A DNA stretch of 64,000 bases, from positions 186,001-250,000 of the forward strand of contig NZ_BSSQ01000006.1 of the NCBI RefSeq assembly GCF_030161375.1, written 5' to 3'. A model generated the notes under the pieces. The model was not told the origin of the DNA. It worked only from the letters and a program-made list of their open reading frames with translations, and did not search any database. The position numbers were made by a program, and so were the translations under genes. Source of the stretch: Paenibacillus glycanilyticus. GTDB lineage: Bacteria > Bacillota > Bacilli > Paenibacillales > Paenibacillaceae. Below are positions 25,642-34,962 of this stretch, piece by piece. How positions within the stretch are numbered: the stretch's first letter is position 1; each line of letters starts with the position of its first letter.

Positions 25642-25785
25642 GGACCAAAGGGCATGCCTGCAGAATCCTGCAGATCCTGATCTCGAAAGGGGGTGACGCT
25701 TGAATGGACATCCGCTTCGGCCGGGCGGATAACGTACAGGTTTGCCTTATACACGAAAATACAGGGAATGCAGGAGGAGAAAACA

Positions 25786-26505
<720 letters not shown>

Positions 26506-26527
26506 TCATTTTTGCGTAAGCCAGAAG

Positions 26528-26570
26528 AACCGGGTAATGGAGAATGATACTCTCCTTTACGCGGTTTTTT
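26528..26570 (+). terminator. Intrinsic terminator after the GNN-repeat protein gene
   Basis: An imperfect stem AACCGGGTAATGGAGA pairs with TCTCCTTTACGCGGTT and runs into six T residues. It closes the first polysaccharide cluster. Confidence 0.8.
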
Positions 26571-26621
26571 CTTTCTTCCTTTTCCGCTTATAATTAGCAT
26601 CAGGAAACGGAGGATGTCATC

Positions 26622-27092
26622 ATGATCATCAGAGAGCTTCAAGCAGCGGATAACGCAGCGATAGAGCGCGTAATAAGAGAGTGTTTGATTGAATTTGGAG
26701 GCAATCGGGAGGGGCTCGCGTGGGCAGACGACAGCTTGAGTCGTTTATCCGATTATTATAATCGCGAGGGCCGCGCTTATTGGGTCATTGAGCAGGATGG
26801 ACAAGTGGTAGGCGGATGCGGGATCGCGCCGTTTGCGGAATCTTCGGAAGTATGCGAGCTTCAGAAAATGTACCTTCTCCCGCCTGCGCGAGGTACGGGC
26901 ATTGCAGCCAAGCTTCTTGATACGGCATTAACTTTTGCCCGCCTTCATTATGGGCAGTGTTATTTGGAAACGTTGCAAAACATGCATGCCGCTAACCGTT
27001 TCTACGCGAAACACGGCTTTGAGGCGCTGGATGCGCCGCTTGCGGGCTCGGAGCATTTTGCATGCGATGCTTGGTATATCAAGAAGATTTAA
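26622..27092 (+). CDS. GNAT family N-acetyltransferase
   Basis: A 156-residue single-domain acetyltransferase. Acetyl-CoA motif A is present as LQKMYLLPPARGTGIAAKLL (about residues 85-104) and motif B as LETLQNMHAANRFYAKHGFE. The ATG is preceded by GGAGG seven bases upstream. It has its own short promoter region after the terminator and appears monocistronic. The substrate is unknown; weak similarity in length and layout to PaiA/amino-acid acetyltransferases is not enough for a name. Confidence 0.88.
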   Translation: MIIRELQAADNAAIERVIRECLIEFGGNREGLAWADDSLSRLSDYYNREGRAYWVIEQDGQVVGGCGIAPFAESSEVCELQKMYLLPPARGTGIAAKLLDTALTFARLHYGQCYLETLQNMHAANRFYAKHGFEALDAPLAGSEHFACDAWYIKKI

Positions 27093-27255
27093 GCTCTGCG
27101 TCCTGTAGACTATTATCATAGAAACAAGAAAATTCCTTTCACACTTCAGGAGCTTAGTTCGCAGGAGGAGAAGCTTGAGAGTATCGAGGTTGGGGCAACG
27201 TGCTTTTTGTTGTCCCAACTCCAGCCTCCCGTAAAAGGGAAAGTCGAAAACTCTT

Positions 27256-27591
27256 TTATGCCAGGATGGATCGCGTATTGCGGAGGACATCTTTCATAAT
27301 ATTGGAGTCCACCGGAACGCTGCCAACGACTTTAATCTTGCGTTTCTTCACATCCAAGCTCTTTAACTGATCCGTGAGAACCACACCGGTGAACGGCAGA
27401 CCTTCCGGAAGCGGAACTTCAAAAGCATAATCTTTTACTTGATTGGTAATCGGACAAACAAGCGCAAAGCCAGTAATCTCATTAAAATCTGCTTCGGATA
27501 GTACAATTGCGGGCCGGCGGCCGGCTTGTTCTCGACCCGCATGCGGATCGAAGTCCAACCAAACCAGATCGCCGCGTGCTGGAGTTGTCAA
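27256..27591 (-). CDS. mazF: Type II toxin, MazF/PemK endoribonuclease
   Basis: A 111-residue toxin of the MazF/PemK family, sequence-specific mRNA interferases. The family start PARGDLVWLDFDPHAGREQAGRRPAIVLS contains the conserved Gly-Asp and the catalytic Arg, and CPITNQVKDYAFEVPLP carries the catalytic Thr. It overlaps the upstream antitoxin gene by four bases (ATGA), the standard arrangement for coupled translation and autoregulation. The cleavage motif is unknown. Housekeeping EndoA is usually next to alr in Bacilli; here the pair stands alone, suggesting an accessory copy. Confidence 0.92.
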   Translation of the reverse strand: MTTPARGDLVWLDFDPHAGREQAGRRPAIVLSEADFNEITGFALVCPITNQVKDYAFEVPLPEGLPFTGVVLTDQLKSLDVKKRKIKVVGSVPVDSNIMKDVLRNTRSILA

Positions 27592-27857
27592 ATCAGTTCG
27601 TCTCCTTCAATCCCCAAGTCAATTTCTTTATGACGCGCTGAATCCGGCTTGATTTTCGAGAGCAGCATCCTCATATGAGAACGCAGTTCCTCGTTGGACT
27701 CTGGCGGTTTCGTTATCGGGCGAAGCAGAATATCGTTTTCCGGCGTTATCATGATTTGCAGTTCAGCACCTTCTTCCAGGTTAAGATGCTTTAAGAGTTG
27801 GTTCGGAATACGGACAGCGCTACTGTTACCCCATTTACTGAGCGTTGCAGTCGTCAT
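27588..27857 (-). CDS. mazE: Type II antitoxin, MazE (AbrB-fold)
   Basis: An 89-residue antitoxin with an N-terminal SpoVT/AbrB DNA-binding domain (LSKWGNSSAVRIPNQLLKHL, about residues 6-25) and an acidic C-terminal tail that would wrap around the toxin (EIDLGIEGDELI). The ATG at 27857 was chosen because AAAGGA lies ten bases upstream; earlier in-frame ATGs abut or precede that site. It is the first gene of the pair and probably represses the operon by binding the palindrome at 27912-27934. Confidence 0.9.
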   Translation of the reverse strand: MTTATLSKWGNSSAVRIPNQLLKHLNLEEGAELQIMITPENDILLRPITKPPESNEELRSHMRMLLSKIKPDSARHKEIDLGIEGDELI

Positions 27858-27911
27858 TAGGATCATGTCCTTTCTCACATTATTATCCAATTGTACCTCA
27901 CCACCCTATTG

Positions 27912-27934
27912 ATGTATATACATATGATATACAT
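27912..27934 (-). promoter_or_regulatory. Palindromic operator candidate for MazEF autoregulation
   Basis: The arms ATGTATA and TATACAT are separated by nine bases, and the interior is itself AT-rich and symmetric. It lies about 55 bases upstream of the mazE start, in the expected promoter zone. Binding by MazE is inferred from the known autoregulation of such operons. Confidence 0.5.
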
Positions 27935-28099
27935 GATTCATGGAGTTGATACTAAGCTTTTAACCAAAATGGCCAATATCGGCAAAGAGGTTTTTTGCTG
28001 CGAGAAAACTTTTTGAGCTTGCGGCATCTAAGGGATTAACCCCGTTAATATACTTCCAGTATACGGTGAGGTCCACCTGTACGGGGAGCGTGGGGCGAT

Positions 28100-28723
28100 A
28101 TGGATTCGGCTGAGTTTAAGCGATTTATCTTTTCCATCGAGATTAAAGCTTTGGAAAAAGCGCTGGTTCATGGCGAGGGCGAGAGTCCGTTTGTTTCGCT
28201 GATCCGGGAGCGAATTGAAATGCTGAAGCGAGAAGCAAGGTGGTTTCATCCGTTGGAAGACCGTGTCGTGAAGGTCCCGTCTATTCAATCTTCTGAGCTG
28301 TTGATTCGGAATGCGGTTGCAGATGACATCGATAGGCTGCAAGACATCAGACGCCGGTCGTCGCTCTCGAATAAAGGTGATATTGATCTCATCGCCGCTC
28401 ATCCCGAGTGGCTTGTCTGGGATGACGCTTTGTTGCCGTATGCGACGGTTGCGGTGCACGACGGCAAAGCCCTCGGCTTTGCAACGGCGCTTCCAATTGA
28501 GGATTATTTGGAGCTTGAAGATCTATTCACCGATCCCGACTGGATGCGCCAAGGCGTGGCGAGTGCGCTCATCGCCGACCTCGCGCGCCGCGGCTTGCGT
28601 ATAGAAGTATCCGCTAATCGACATGCGAAGGCATTTTACGAATCGGCGGGGTTCGTGGTTGTTGGAACCTACCAATCCGTAGGCGAACCGCAGCTGCGCA
28701 TGCATCTAGAAGTTTCTCCTTAA
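28100..28723 (+). CDS. GNAT family N-acetyltransferase with an N-terminal extension
   Basis: A 207-residue protein. The first 60 residues are a helical extension of unknown role (DSAEFKRFIFSIEIKALEKA). From about residue 67 a GNAT domain begins (LLIRNAVADDIDRLQDIRR), with motif A as LEDLFTDPDWMRQGVASALI (about 142-161) and the C-terminal ANRHAKAFYESAGFVVVG. ATG 28100 follows GGGGAGCGTGGGG. It is monocistronic, closed by a strong terminator. Substrate unknown. Confidence 0.85.
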   Translation: MDSAEFKRFIFSIEIKALEKALVHGEGESPFVSLIRERIEMLKREARWFHPLEDRVVKVPSIQSSELLIRNAVADDIDRLQDIRRRSSLSNKGDIDLIAAHPEWLVWDDALLPYATVAVHDGKALGFATALPIEDYLELEDLFTDPDWMRQGVASALIADLARRGLRIEVSANRHAKAFYESAGFVVVGTYQSVGEPQLRMHLEVSP

Positions 28724-28746
28724 CGGTTCGGTTAGCCGTATAATTC

Positions 28747-28775
28747 AAGCAGACGGAATCCGTCTGCTTTTTTTT
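28747..28775 (+). terminator. Intrinsic terminator
   Basis: The stem AAGCAGACGG/CCGTCTGCTT with a three-base loop is followed by a run of T residues. Confidence 0.92.
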
Positions 28776-28847
28776 GTCGCCAACAAAACCGTTTGGCTTC
28801 CGGAGGAGTCTAATCATATAGAGGGTTAATGGCAGGGGAGGAAGCGT

Positions 28848-29387
28848 GTGGGAAATGAATCACTTGTGGCTGCTGCCAAACGCGGCGACGATGCAGCCTT
28901 TTATAATCTCATATCGCAACACAAAGAGAAGATGTACCGGATCGCTTATTCTTATTTGAAAAATGAAACCGATGCGCTGGAAGCCGTGCAGGAAGCGACT
29001 TGCCGGGCATATATGAAGATTCACAAGCTGAAGGAGCCGGATTATTTCGGCAGCTGGCTGATTCGGATTCTAATGAACTATTGCGCGGACGAAGTGAAGA
29101 AGAAAGCCCGAAGAAAGGGCGGGCAGGAAGCAGCCGCGGCCGCTTTGGAGTCGCATGCCGCAGACGGTGAAGCTGCATTGATCGAGCGGGTGATGCTGGA
29201 ATCCGCGGTTGAACAGTTGGATGAGAATGCCCGAACCGTTATTCAGCTGAAGTATTATCACGACCTGACGATTACGGAGATTGCAAGGACGCTTGAGAAG
29301 CCGGAAGGCACGATCAAAACCTGGCTGCACAAAGCACTTGGCGGACTCAGGCAACGACTGGCAAAGGAGGGGGAGCCGCATGAGTGA
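28848..29387 (+). CDS. ECF-type RNA polymerase sigma factor (SigV/SigW-like group)
   Basis: A 179-residue sigma-70 family protein. Region 2 spans about residues 14-85 (YRIAYSYLKNETDALEAVQEATCRAY, the -10-recognition helix) and region 4 about 120-172 (LDENARTVIQLKYYHDLTITEIA followed by KPEGTIKTWLHKALGGLR, the -35-recognition helix-turn-helix). The GTG start at 28848 has GGGGAGGA five bases upstream. The stop overlaps the next gene by eight bases, so the downstream DUF4179 membrane protein is its likely anti-sigma factor. The regulon is unknown. Confidence 0.93.
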   Translation: MGNESLVAAAKRGDDAAFYNLISQHKEKMYRIAYSYLKNETDALEAVQEATCRAYMKIHKLKEPDYFGSWLIRILMNYCADEVKKKARRKGGQEAAAAALESHAADGEAALIERVMLESAVEQLDENARTVIQLKYYHDLTITEIARTLEKPEGTIKTWLHKALGGLRQRLAKEGEPHE

Positions 29388-30717
29388 TTTTCGAGACGAA
29401 CAGGAGCGGCAATGGCCGCAGCTAGAAGCGATGAAGGAGTACACGGATGAAATTCTGATTCCACCCGGGATCGACGCGAGCATATGGAACGGCATTCGCG
29501 CCGCCCGCCCACGCAGAAGGCGTAAAATATATACCAGATTAGCCGCTTATACGGCTTGCCTCCTGCTTCTTGTATCGGTTGCTTCCGTCAGGTTCTCCCC
29601 GGTTGTGGCCGCTTATGTGGGCGAGATCCCGGGTCTTCGCGCTCTGGTCGAACTGATTCATTACGATAAAGGACTTGAACTAGCGCTCGAAAATGATTTT
29701 ATGCAGCCGGTTGGATTGTCTGCAGTGCAGGATGGCATTAGGATGACGATTGACGGCGTTATTGCCGACGATTCGAGGATTGTCGTGTTCTACACGCTAG
29801 AGAATGAGGAGAAACAGAAGAGCGTTATAAATCTAAAAACAGTAGAATTAGTAGACAATAAAGATATTTCAATTGCTAGTTCTTTCTATCCGAGTGAGGA
29901 AGGCTGGAAGAGTATACAAGGAACTTTTGAATTTTATCCAAACCAAGGGGCAGGTATCCCCGATAATTTGAATATGAGGTTTGTGTTAGACAAGGTGACC
30001 GAGACAGCTACGACTAGTCCGGAATGGCAGCTTACCGTTCCTGTAGACAAAGCGAAGTTTGAAGGACTAAAGGAGATTCATGACATCAATAAGACAGTTA
30101 CCGTTGAAGGCCAGAAGATAACCTTTGGCACAATGACTGTCTACCCGACGAGAATCGAGGTTGAGGTGAATTATGATCCTGAAAATAATAAGAGGATTTT
30201 TTACTTCGACGATCTTCGACTGGAGGACGAGAATGGAGAAACCTTTGGTACGATCAATAATGGTGTGACAGGTTCAAACATAAGCGATGATCAGCAGGTC
30301 TTGTACTTCCAAAGCAATTACTTCCGCAAGCCCCAGCAACTCTATCTGCGGGCTAGCAGTATCCGGGCATTGGATAAAGATAAGCTGGAGGTAAAAGTGG
30401 ATCTCGAGCATAAGAAGCTGCTTACTCGCCCTGATGATCTGCTGACTCTGAATGAGTTTGATCAAGGAATTTTGTTCTTTGGATTCAAAGATACAGAGCT
30501 GAAAGATGAGAATACAATTAACGGATCGTTTAGCAATGATTATCGGGATGCATCCGGCAAGACGTTTCATTCTAGCAGAGGAGGAAGCACAATTACTAAC
30601 GGGGTGAAGGAGATTCAATATTACTTGGAGCAGATGGACTACCAAAGTCCGCTCACGCTAACGATCTCAGATTACCCGACCCGCATCCACGGCGATATAG
30701 ATATTAAGATCAAATGA
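29380..30717 (+). CDS. DUF4179 domain membrane protein, probable cognate anti-sigma factor
   Basis: A 445-residue protein with a short cytoplasmic N-terminus, one transmembrane helix (about residues 51-70, YTACLLLLVSVASVRFSPVV) and a large extracytoplasmic part with DUF4179 (from about 80, YVGEIPGLRALVELIHYDKGL) and a C-terminal immunoglobulin-like region. Such proteins sit next to ECF sigma genes and hold the sigma factor at the membrane until an envelope signal. ATG 29380 follows AAAGGAGG inside the sigma gene. From about 29,830 the base composition becomes markedly more AT-rich than the neighbours, suggesting the ectodomain has a different history. Confidence 0.85.
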   Translation: MSDFRDEQERQWPQLEAMKEYTDEILIPPGIDASIWNGIRAARPRRRRKIYTRLAAYTACLLLLVSVASVRFSPVVAAYVGEIPGLRALVELIHYDKGLELALENDFMQPVGLSAVQDGIRMTIDGVIADDSRIVVFYTLENEEKQKSVINLKTVELVDNKDISIASSFYPSEEGWKSIQGTFEFYPNQGAGIPDNLNMRFVLDKVTETATTSPEWQLTVPVDKAKFEGLKEIHDINKTVTVEGQKITFGTMTVYPTRIEVEVNYDPENNKRIFYFDDLRLEDENGETFGTINNGVTGSNISDDQQVLYFQSNYFRKPQQLYLRASSIRALDKDKLEVKVDLEHKKLLTRPDDLLTLNEFDQGILFFGFKDTELKDENTINGSFSNDYRDASGKTFHSSRGGSTITNGVKEIQYYLEQMDYQSPLTLTISDYPTRIHGDIDIKIK

Positions 30718-30757
30718 CAACGATAACTTAGCGGTAAAATAAAGCTCTAACCAAACC

Positions 30758-30800
30758 TATCGCCCGTTATAGCCTATAGCTATAGCGGGCGATATTTTTT
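30758..30800 (+). terminator. Intrinsic terminator of the sigma/DUF4179 operon
   Basis: The stem TATCGCCCGTTATAGC pairs with GCTATAGCGGGCGATA with one mismatch and ends in six T residues. Confidence 0.92.
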
Positions 30801-30872
30801 AACTATTATAGCCGTCTTATTTAATCATGCTAAACTTTAAGTACAACCTAGAGATACAAAGGAGAGAATGGC

Positions 30873-31961
30873 ATGGTACCTTTTCGCTATGATCAAGTTG
30901 GCAGCTTATTGCGTCCTGAGCGTTTAACAGAGGCGCGTGAACAATATAAATCGGGCATCATCTCCTCGGAGCAATTAACAGCGGTGGAAGATGAAGAGAT
31001 TATTCGTATCATTAACAAACAGAAGGACAATGGCGTAGCAGCCGTTACGGACGGAGAGTTCCGCAGAAGCTGGTGGCATTTCGACTTTTTGGGCGGCCTT
31101 GACGGCGTTGAATATTACGAGAAAGAAGCAGGATTGAACTTTCATAAGATGGAAACCCGCAAGGAAGGCATTCGCATAACGGGCAAGATCGATTTCTCGT
31201 CGCATCCGTTTATTCAGCATTTTGAATTTCTGAAGCAACATGCCGGCGATGATGTCGTGGCGAAGCAAACCATTCCAAGCCCTAATATGCTGGTGTACCG
31301 CGCCGATCAGAACGAAGAGATCTATAAGGATCGCGAAACCTACCATCGGGATACGATAAAAGCTTATCAGAAAGCGATCCAGGCTTTCTATGACGCCGGA
31401 TGCCGTTACTTGCAGCTGGATGATACCGCATGGGCAGACCTGTTCTCGGAGGAAGGGCATAACAAGCTTCGCGCCAAAGGTCTGGATCCGGCCGAGGAAC
31501 TGAAAGTGATGCAGGATATGATTAATGAGACGTTGGCGGGCAAGCCCGAGGACTTAGTAGTGACGATGCATATTTGCCGCGGCAATTATAAATCCAATTA
31601 TTTTGGAAGCGGGGGTTATGATTATGCTTCCGAGGTGCTGTTTGGCGGTTTAAATGTAGACGGTTTGTTCTTGGAGTTCGACGACGAGCGTTCCGGGGGA
31701 TTTGAGCCGTTGCGATACGTAAATCGCAAGGATTTGAAAATCGTATTAGGACTCATCACCTCCAAATCCGGTGAGCTTGAGGATAAGGAGAGGATTAAGG
31801 CGCGTATTGCGGAAGCTGTGGCTTACGTTCCTCTCGAGCAGCTTTGCCTAAGTCCGCAATGCGGCTTCTCCTCTACGGAAGAAGGCAATATACTGACGGA
31901 AGAGCAGCAGTGGGACAAGCTTCGTTATGTGAAAGCTATTGCAGATGAAGTCTGGAAGTAA
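30873..31961 (+). CDS. MetE C-terminal-like protein (YxjG/YxjH family, cobalamin-independent methionine synthase-related)
   Basis: A 362-residue protein equivalent to the catalytic half of MetE. Landmarks are the start RYDQVGSLLRP, the TIPSPNML segment, LQLDDTAWADLF, the zinc-site VTMHICRGN (His and Cys) and the C-terminal zinc cysteine in LSPQCGFSS. Relatives in B. subtilis (yxjG, yxjH) are thought to methylate homocysteine from an S-methyl donor and are under S-box control. No S-box riboswitch was recognised in the 72 bases between the preceding terminator and the start, and the gene stands alone. AAAGGAGAG precedes the ATG. Confidence 0.9.
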   Translation: MVPFRYDQVGSLLRPERLTEAREQYKSGIISSEQLTAVEDEEIIRIINKQKDNGVAAVTDGEFRRSWWHFDFLGGLDGVEYYEKEAGLNFHKMETRKEGIRITGKIDFSSHPFIQHFEFLKQHAGDDVVAKQTIPSPNMLVYRADQNEEIYKDRETYHRDTIKAYQKAIQAFYDAGCRYLQLDDTAWADLFSEEGHNKLRAKGLDPAEELKVMQDMINETLAGKPEDLVVTMHICRGNYKSNYFGSGGYDYASEVLFGGLNVDGLFLEFDDERSGGFEPLRYVNRKDLKIVLGLITSKSGELEDKERIKARIAEAVAYVPLEQLCLSPQCGFSSTEEGNILTEEQQWDKLRYVKAIADEVWK

Positions 31962-31985
31962 GCGAATAAAAGTAGAATATAGCAC

Positions 31986-32020
31986 AACAAAGGCTGCCGA
32001 TCGGCAGCCTTTGTTTAATT
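31986..32020 (+). terminator. Intrinsic terminator after the MetE-like gene
   Basis: A perfect inverted repeat with 15-base arms (31986-32000 and 32001-32015, AACAAAGGCTGCCGA) ends in a short T run. Confidence 0.9.
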
Positions 32021-32053
32021 AGGTGTACCCTACCCGAGGAACCTTAATCGATT

Positions 32054-32239
32054 ACGTTGCACCAAATGCAGCATATGGACGCGTATCAGCCTAGTAACCA
32101 CGAATATCCTGCATGGAATGCAAGATATTTCTCTCCAAGAGGCCCAAATGGGCCGAAATCTCGGAATATGCTGTATTTTATATCCTATATTTGATCCTAT
32201 CAGCCAATTTGGCTCATTATGCTGCACTTCGTGCAACGT
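32054..32239. repeat. 186-bp hairpin-rich element bounded by 22-bp inverted repeats
   Basis: The left arm 32054-32075 (ACGTTGCACCAAATGCAGCA...) and the right arm 32218-32239 are complementary over 22 bases with two mismatches. Nested palindromes lie inside: ATATCCTGCAT/ATGCAAGATAT near 32107, GGCCCAAATGGGCC near 32143, and AGCCAATTTGGCT near 32202. There is no ORF. The layout is like a miniature inverted-repeat element or a large structured RNA between two convergent genes. Confidence 0.65.
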
Positions 32240-32317
32240 AGCTAAAAAGCCCGGCTTAGTGAGGGAATGGCATCGGATCATGCCATTCTCCCGAGTGCGA
32301 CAAGAACTTATAGCTCT

Positions 32318-33139
32318 TTACTCTGTCTGCAGCAGAAAAGCAAGAACAGCGCTCATAAACTCCGCATGAAGCTCGACATTAGTCAGATGGACCGCTGGGA
32401 AAATATTAAGTTCCGCGTTGGGCACAGTCTTCGCAAGCAACTCGCTGTGGCTCGGTAGCGTGACCGTATCGTATTGACCGCCGATAACAAGTGTCGGGCT
32501 TGTAATAAGAGCCGCTGTCCGGCGCATATCCATGTCGCGGATGGCGGCCCAGCTGCCGCCGATCCCTTCGGCGCGTGTAGCAAGCACCATGCGGTGGAAC
32601 GATGAGACGATCTCATTCTCGGTCTCCAGCATATGCGCGGGGAACCAGTTCTTCACGAACATGTCGGCGAAGCCGGTCAAATTCTCGGTATGCAGGACGG
32701 AGTCGATTAAGCTATACCATTGCTCAGCCGGTCCGAGATAAGAGGAAGTGTTGCTTAGTATAAGCCGGTCGATCCGCTCGGGAGCGTAGATACCAAGCCA
32801 TTGTCCGACGGCACCGCCGAGCGACAGCCCAAGGAAATGGACTCTGTCGATCCGAAGCGAGTCGAGCAGTTCAATAACGTCTCTTCCCAATCGGTCGAAG
32901 GAATAAGGACCGGCAGGCGTATCCGAGCCGCCATGTCCGCGGTAATCGTAACGCAGCACGCGGAAATGCTCCGTGAATTCAGCAATTTGTCCTTCCCACA
33001 TGCCCAGCGAAGTCGCGATAGAGTTCGCAAGCATAAGGACCGGTTTTTCTTCCGATCCGTCGATTCGGTAAGCAATCCTAACGCCATCACCCGTTGTGAA
33101 AAAATTCAATTCATTTGTAACGGTCACTGTCATCGTCAT
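32318..33139 (-). CDS. Alpha/beta hydrolase (3-oxoadipate enol-lactonase-like)
   Basis: A 273-residue cytoplasmic hydrolase. The nucleophile serine sits in FLGLSLGGAVGQW (about residues 102-114), the acid in VIGGQYDTVTLP and the histidine in PAVHLTNVELH. The N-terminal pattern LMLANSIATSLGMWEGQ and YDYRGHGGSD is close to PcaD-type enol-lactonases, but no beta-ketoadipate genes are nearby, so the substrate is open. AGGGAG lies five bases before the ATG. It is divergent from the Lrp-family regulator, which may control it. Confidence 0.88.
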   Translation of the reverse strand: MTMTVTVTNELNFFTTGDGVRIAYRIDGSEEKPVLMLANSIATSLGMWEGQIAEFTEHFRVLRYDYRGHGGSDTPAGPYSFDRLGRDVIELLDSLRIDRVHFLGLSLGGAVGQWLGIYAPERIDRLILSNTSSYLGPAEQWYSLIDSVLHTENLTGFADMFVKNWFPAHMLETENEIVSSFHRMVLATRAEGIGGSWAAIRDMDMRRTAALITSPTLVIGGQYDTVTLPSHSELLAKTVPNAELNIFPAVHLTNVELHAEFMSAVLAFLLQTE

Positions 33140-33281
33140 CCCTCTCCCTTACTGGTTTATAATGACATTTTAGAGGAGGGAGCTTACAATTTACATAAGA
33201 GGATAAAGGTAGTTGAGGTCTGAAAACTTAAATTTGAAGTTGTTGCCCGATCTAAACCTTTGAAAAAGAGGTGCTCCCTTA

Positions 33282-33716
33282 ATGGACCAAATCGATTATA
33301 AAATATTAGCCCTTCTTCGCGATAACGCGAGAATAACGATCTCGGAGATGAGCCGTGTAATCGCCATGTCACAACCTGCCGTAACGGAACGGATGAGGAA
33401 GCTTGAAGAACAGGGAGTCATTACGGGATACCGGGCGGATGTGTCCTTGCCCAAGCTTGGGAAGTATACAACCGCCTTTATTATGTTTAAATCGAATAAC
33501 TGCAAGGAATTCGAGACTTTCTGCGAAGCGGCGCCCGAGATCGTCGATTTCTACAGAACAAGCGGGGAATATAATTATTTAATGAAGGTGGTCACCGAAA
33601 CAAGCGAGACGCTCGAAAGCTTCCTTGAAACCTGCCATACTTACGGATTTTCGTCGACCCTCGTTGTGCTCTCCACCCGGTTTGAGGATAAAATCTTTCC
33701 GCCTTTTTCATCCTAA
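33282..33716 (+). CDS. Lrp/AsnC family transcriptional regulator
   Basis: A 144-residue regulator with an N-terminal winged helix (MDQIDYKILALLRDNARITI, then MSRVIAMSQPAVTERMRKLEEQGVI) and a C-terminal RAM ligand-binding domain (YTTAFIMFKSN ... GEYNYLMKVVTET). Such proteins sense amino acids and bind DNA as octamers. It is divergently transcribed from the hydrolase gene across a 142-bp promoter region, and an FAD-dependent reductase follows downstream. AGAGGTG lies before the ATG. The effector is unknown. Confidence 0.93.
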   Translation: MDQIDYKILALLRDNARITISEMSRVIAMSQPAVTERMRKLEEQGVITGYRADVSLPKLGKYTTAFIMFKSNNCKEFETFCEAAPEIVDFYRTSGEYNYLMKVVTETSETLESFLETCHTYGFSSTLVVLSTRFEDKIFPPFSS

Positions 33717-33734
33717 CCAAGCATAATTCCAGAA

Positions 33735-33788
33735 CAAACCGCGTACTTAGTGAAGCAAGACTTCCTAAAGGGCGCGGTTTGTTTTTTG
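33735..33788 (+). terminator. Intrinsic terminator after the Lrp gene
   Basis: The nine-bp stem CAAACCGCG/CGCGGTTTG encloses a 29-base loop and is followed by TTTTTT. Confidence 0.7.
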
Positions 33789-33893
33789 CGTGAAGAAGCC
33801 ATACTGAACGAATAGCAAGCCCTAGTAATGGGTATTTCATACGTAACAAGTATCTCCAACAACAATTGCACCGAAGGTTAGGAGTGATGCACG

Positions 33894-34802
33894 GTGAAGC
33901 TTTACGATTGCGCCATTATTGGCGGAGGTCCGGCGGGACTAAATGCGGCGCTTGTGCTCGGGAGGGCAAGGCGCAGCGTGGTGCTGTTCGACGATAACAA
34001 GGCGAGGAACGCGGTCACGCTTGAATCGCATGGTTTTATTACGAGAGACGGCATAAAGCCGGAAGAATTCAGGCGGTTGGCGCATACAGATATGAGCAAG
34101 TACCCTTCTGTCCAACTTGTTCGGACAAAGGTAGTGGACATGGTGAAGCGGGGGCATTCTTTGTTTCTGATCCAGACTAGCGCCGGCGATATCTTTCAGG
34201 CACGGACGATCATCCTGGCAATTGGGCTCAAGGAGAAGCTGCCTTCCATAACGGGCATAACCGATTATTACGGTACTTCTTTGTTCAGTTGCCCTTATTG
34301 CGACGGATGGGAGCTTCGGGACAAGGCGCTTGCCGTTATTTCGGAGAACGAGTCCCATCGTTACTCGATGGTATCGACGGTGTACAACTGGAGCAAGGAT
34401 CTGATCGTATGCACGAATGGCGTTGGAACGTTCGACGGGCAGCAGCGGGCGAAGCTTCTGAGCCGGGGAGTGCGGATATTTGAGCAGCCGATTGCCGCCT
34501 TGAAGGGGAAAAACAATCGCCTGCAAAAAATCGTGTTCGCCGACGGGACAGAGGTCGCCCGCATAGGCGGATTCGTGACATCAAATTGGTATTTGCCGAT
34601 CCGATTCGCCGAGAAGCTGGGCTGCCAGCTGAATGCGAGCGGAGGACTGGCCATCGATGACTATGGGAAAACAACGGTTGATCATGTGTATTCGGCTGGC
34701 GATGCGGCTACGATTTCCCCTGCGCAACTAATTGTTGCGGCTGCCGGCGGCAGTAAAGCTGCCATGAGTGTTAATGCAGCGCTCAATCATATGGACTTTT
34801 AA
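33894..34802 (+). CDS. Thioredoxin reductase-like FAD-dependent oxidoreductase
   Basis: A 302-residue flavoprotein. The FAD motif CAIIGGGPAGLNAALVLGRA starts at residue 5. A redox-active CPYC motif lies at about residues 132-135 (SLFSCPYCDGWEL) and the C-terminal FAD motif is VYSAGDAATISP. The NAD(P)H-binding segment is atypical (LAVISENESHRYSM instead of GGGxSA), so it may not use NADPH as true TrxB does; YpdA/HypO-like or other dithiol reductases are alternatives. The GTG start is preceded by GGAG. It appears monocistronic. Confidence 0.87.
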   Translation: MKLYDCAIIGGGPAGLNAALVLGRARRSVVLFDDNKARNAVTLESHGFITRDGIKPEEFRRLAHTDMSKYPSVQLVRTKVVDMVKRGHSLFLIQTSAGDIFQARTIILAIGLKEKLPSITGITDYYGTSLFSCPYCDGWELRDKALAVISENESHRYSMVSTVYNWSKDLIVCTNGVGTFDGQQRAKLLSRGVRIFEQPIAALKGKNNRLQKIVFADGTEVARIGGFVTSNWYLPIRFAEKLGCQLNASGGLAIDDYGKTTVDHVYSAGDAATISPAQLIVAAAGGSKAAMSVNAALNHMDF

Positions 34803-34962
34803 ACGATTATGTTATTTTAATGTTAGATTAATTTACATAAAGTTATTGCTTCTCCCCTTCTACACCTGCTAAACTCTTGATAATTGCTAGCTGATTATTG
34901 ATAGATTGCATGAACAGTTCATTTTTGGCTTGGCCAATGTTGAGAAGGGTGGAGAGAGGACA

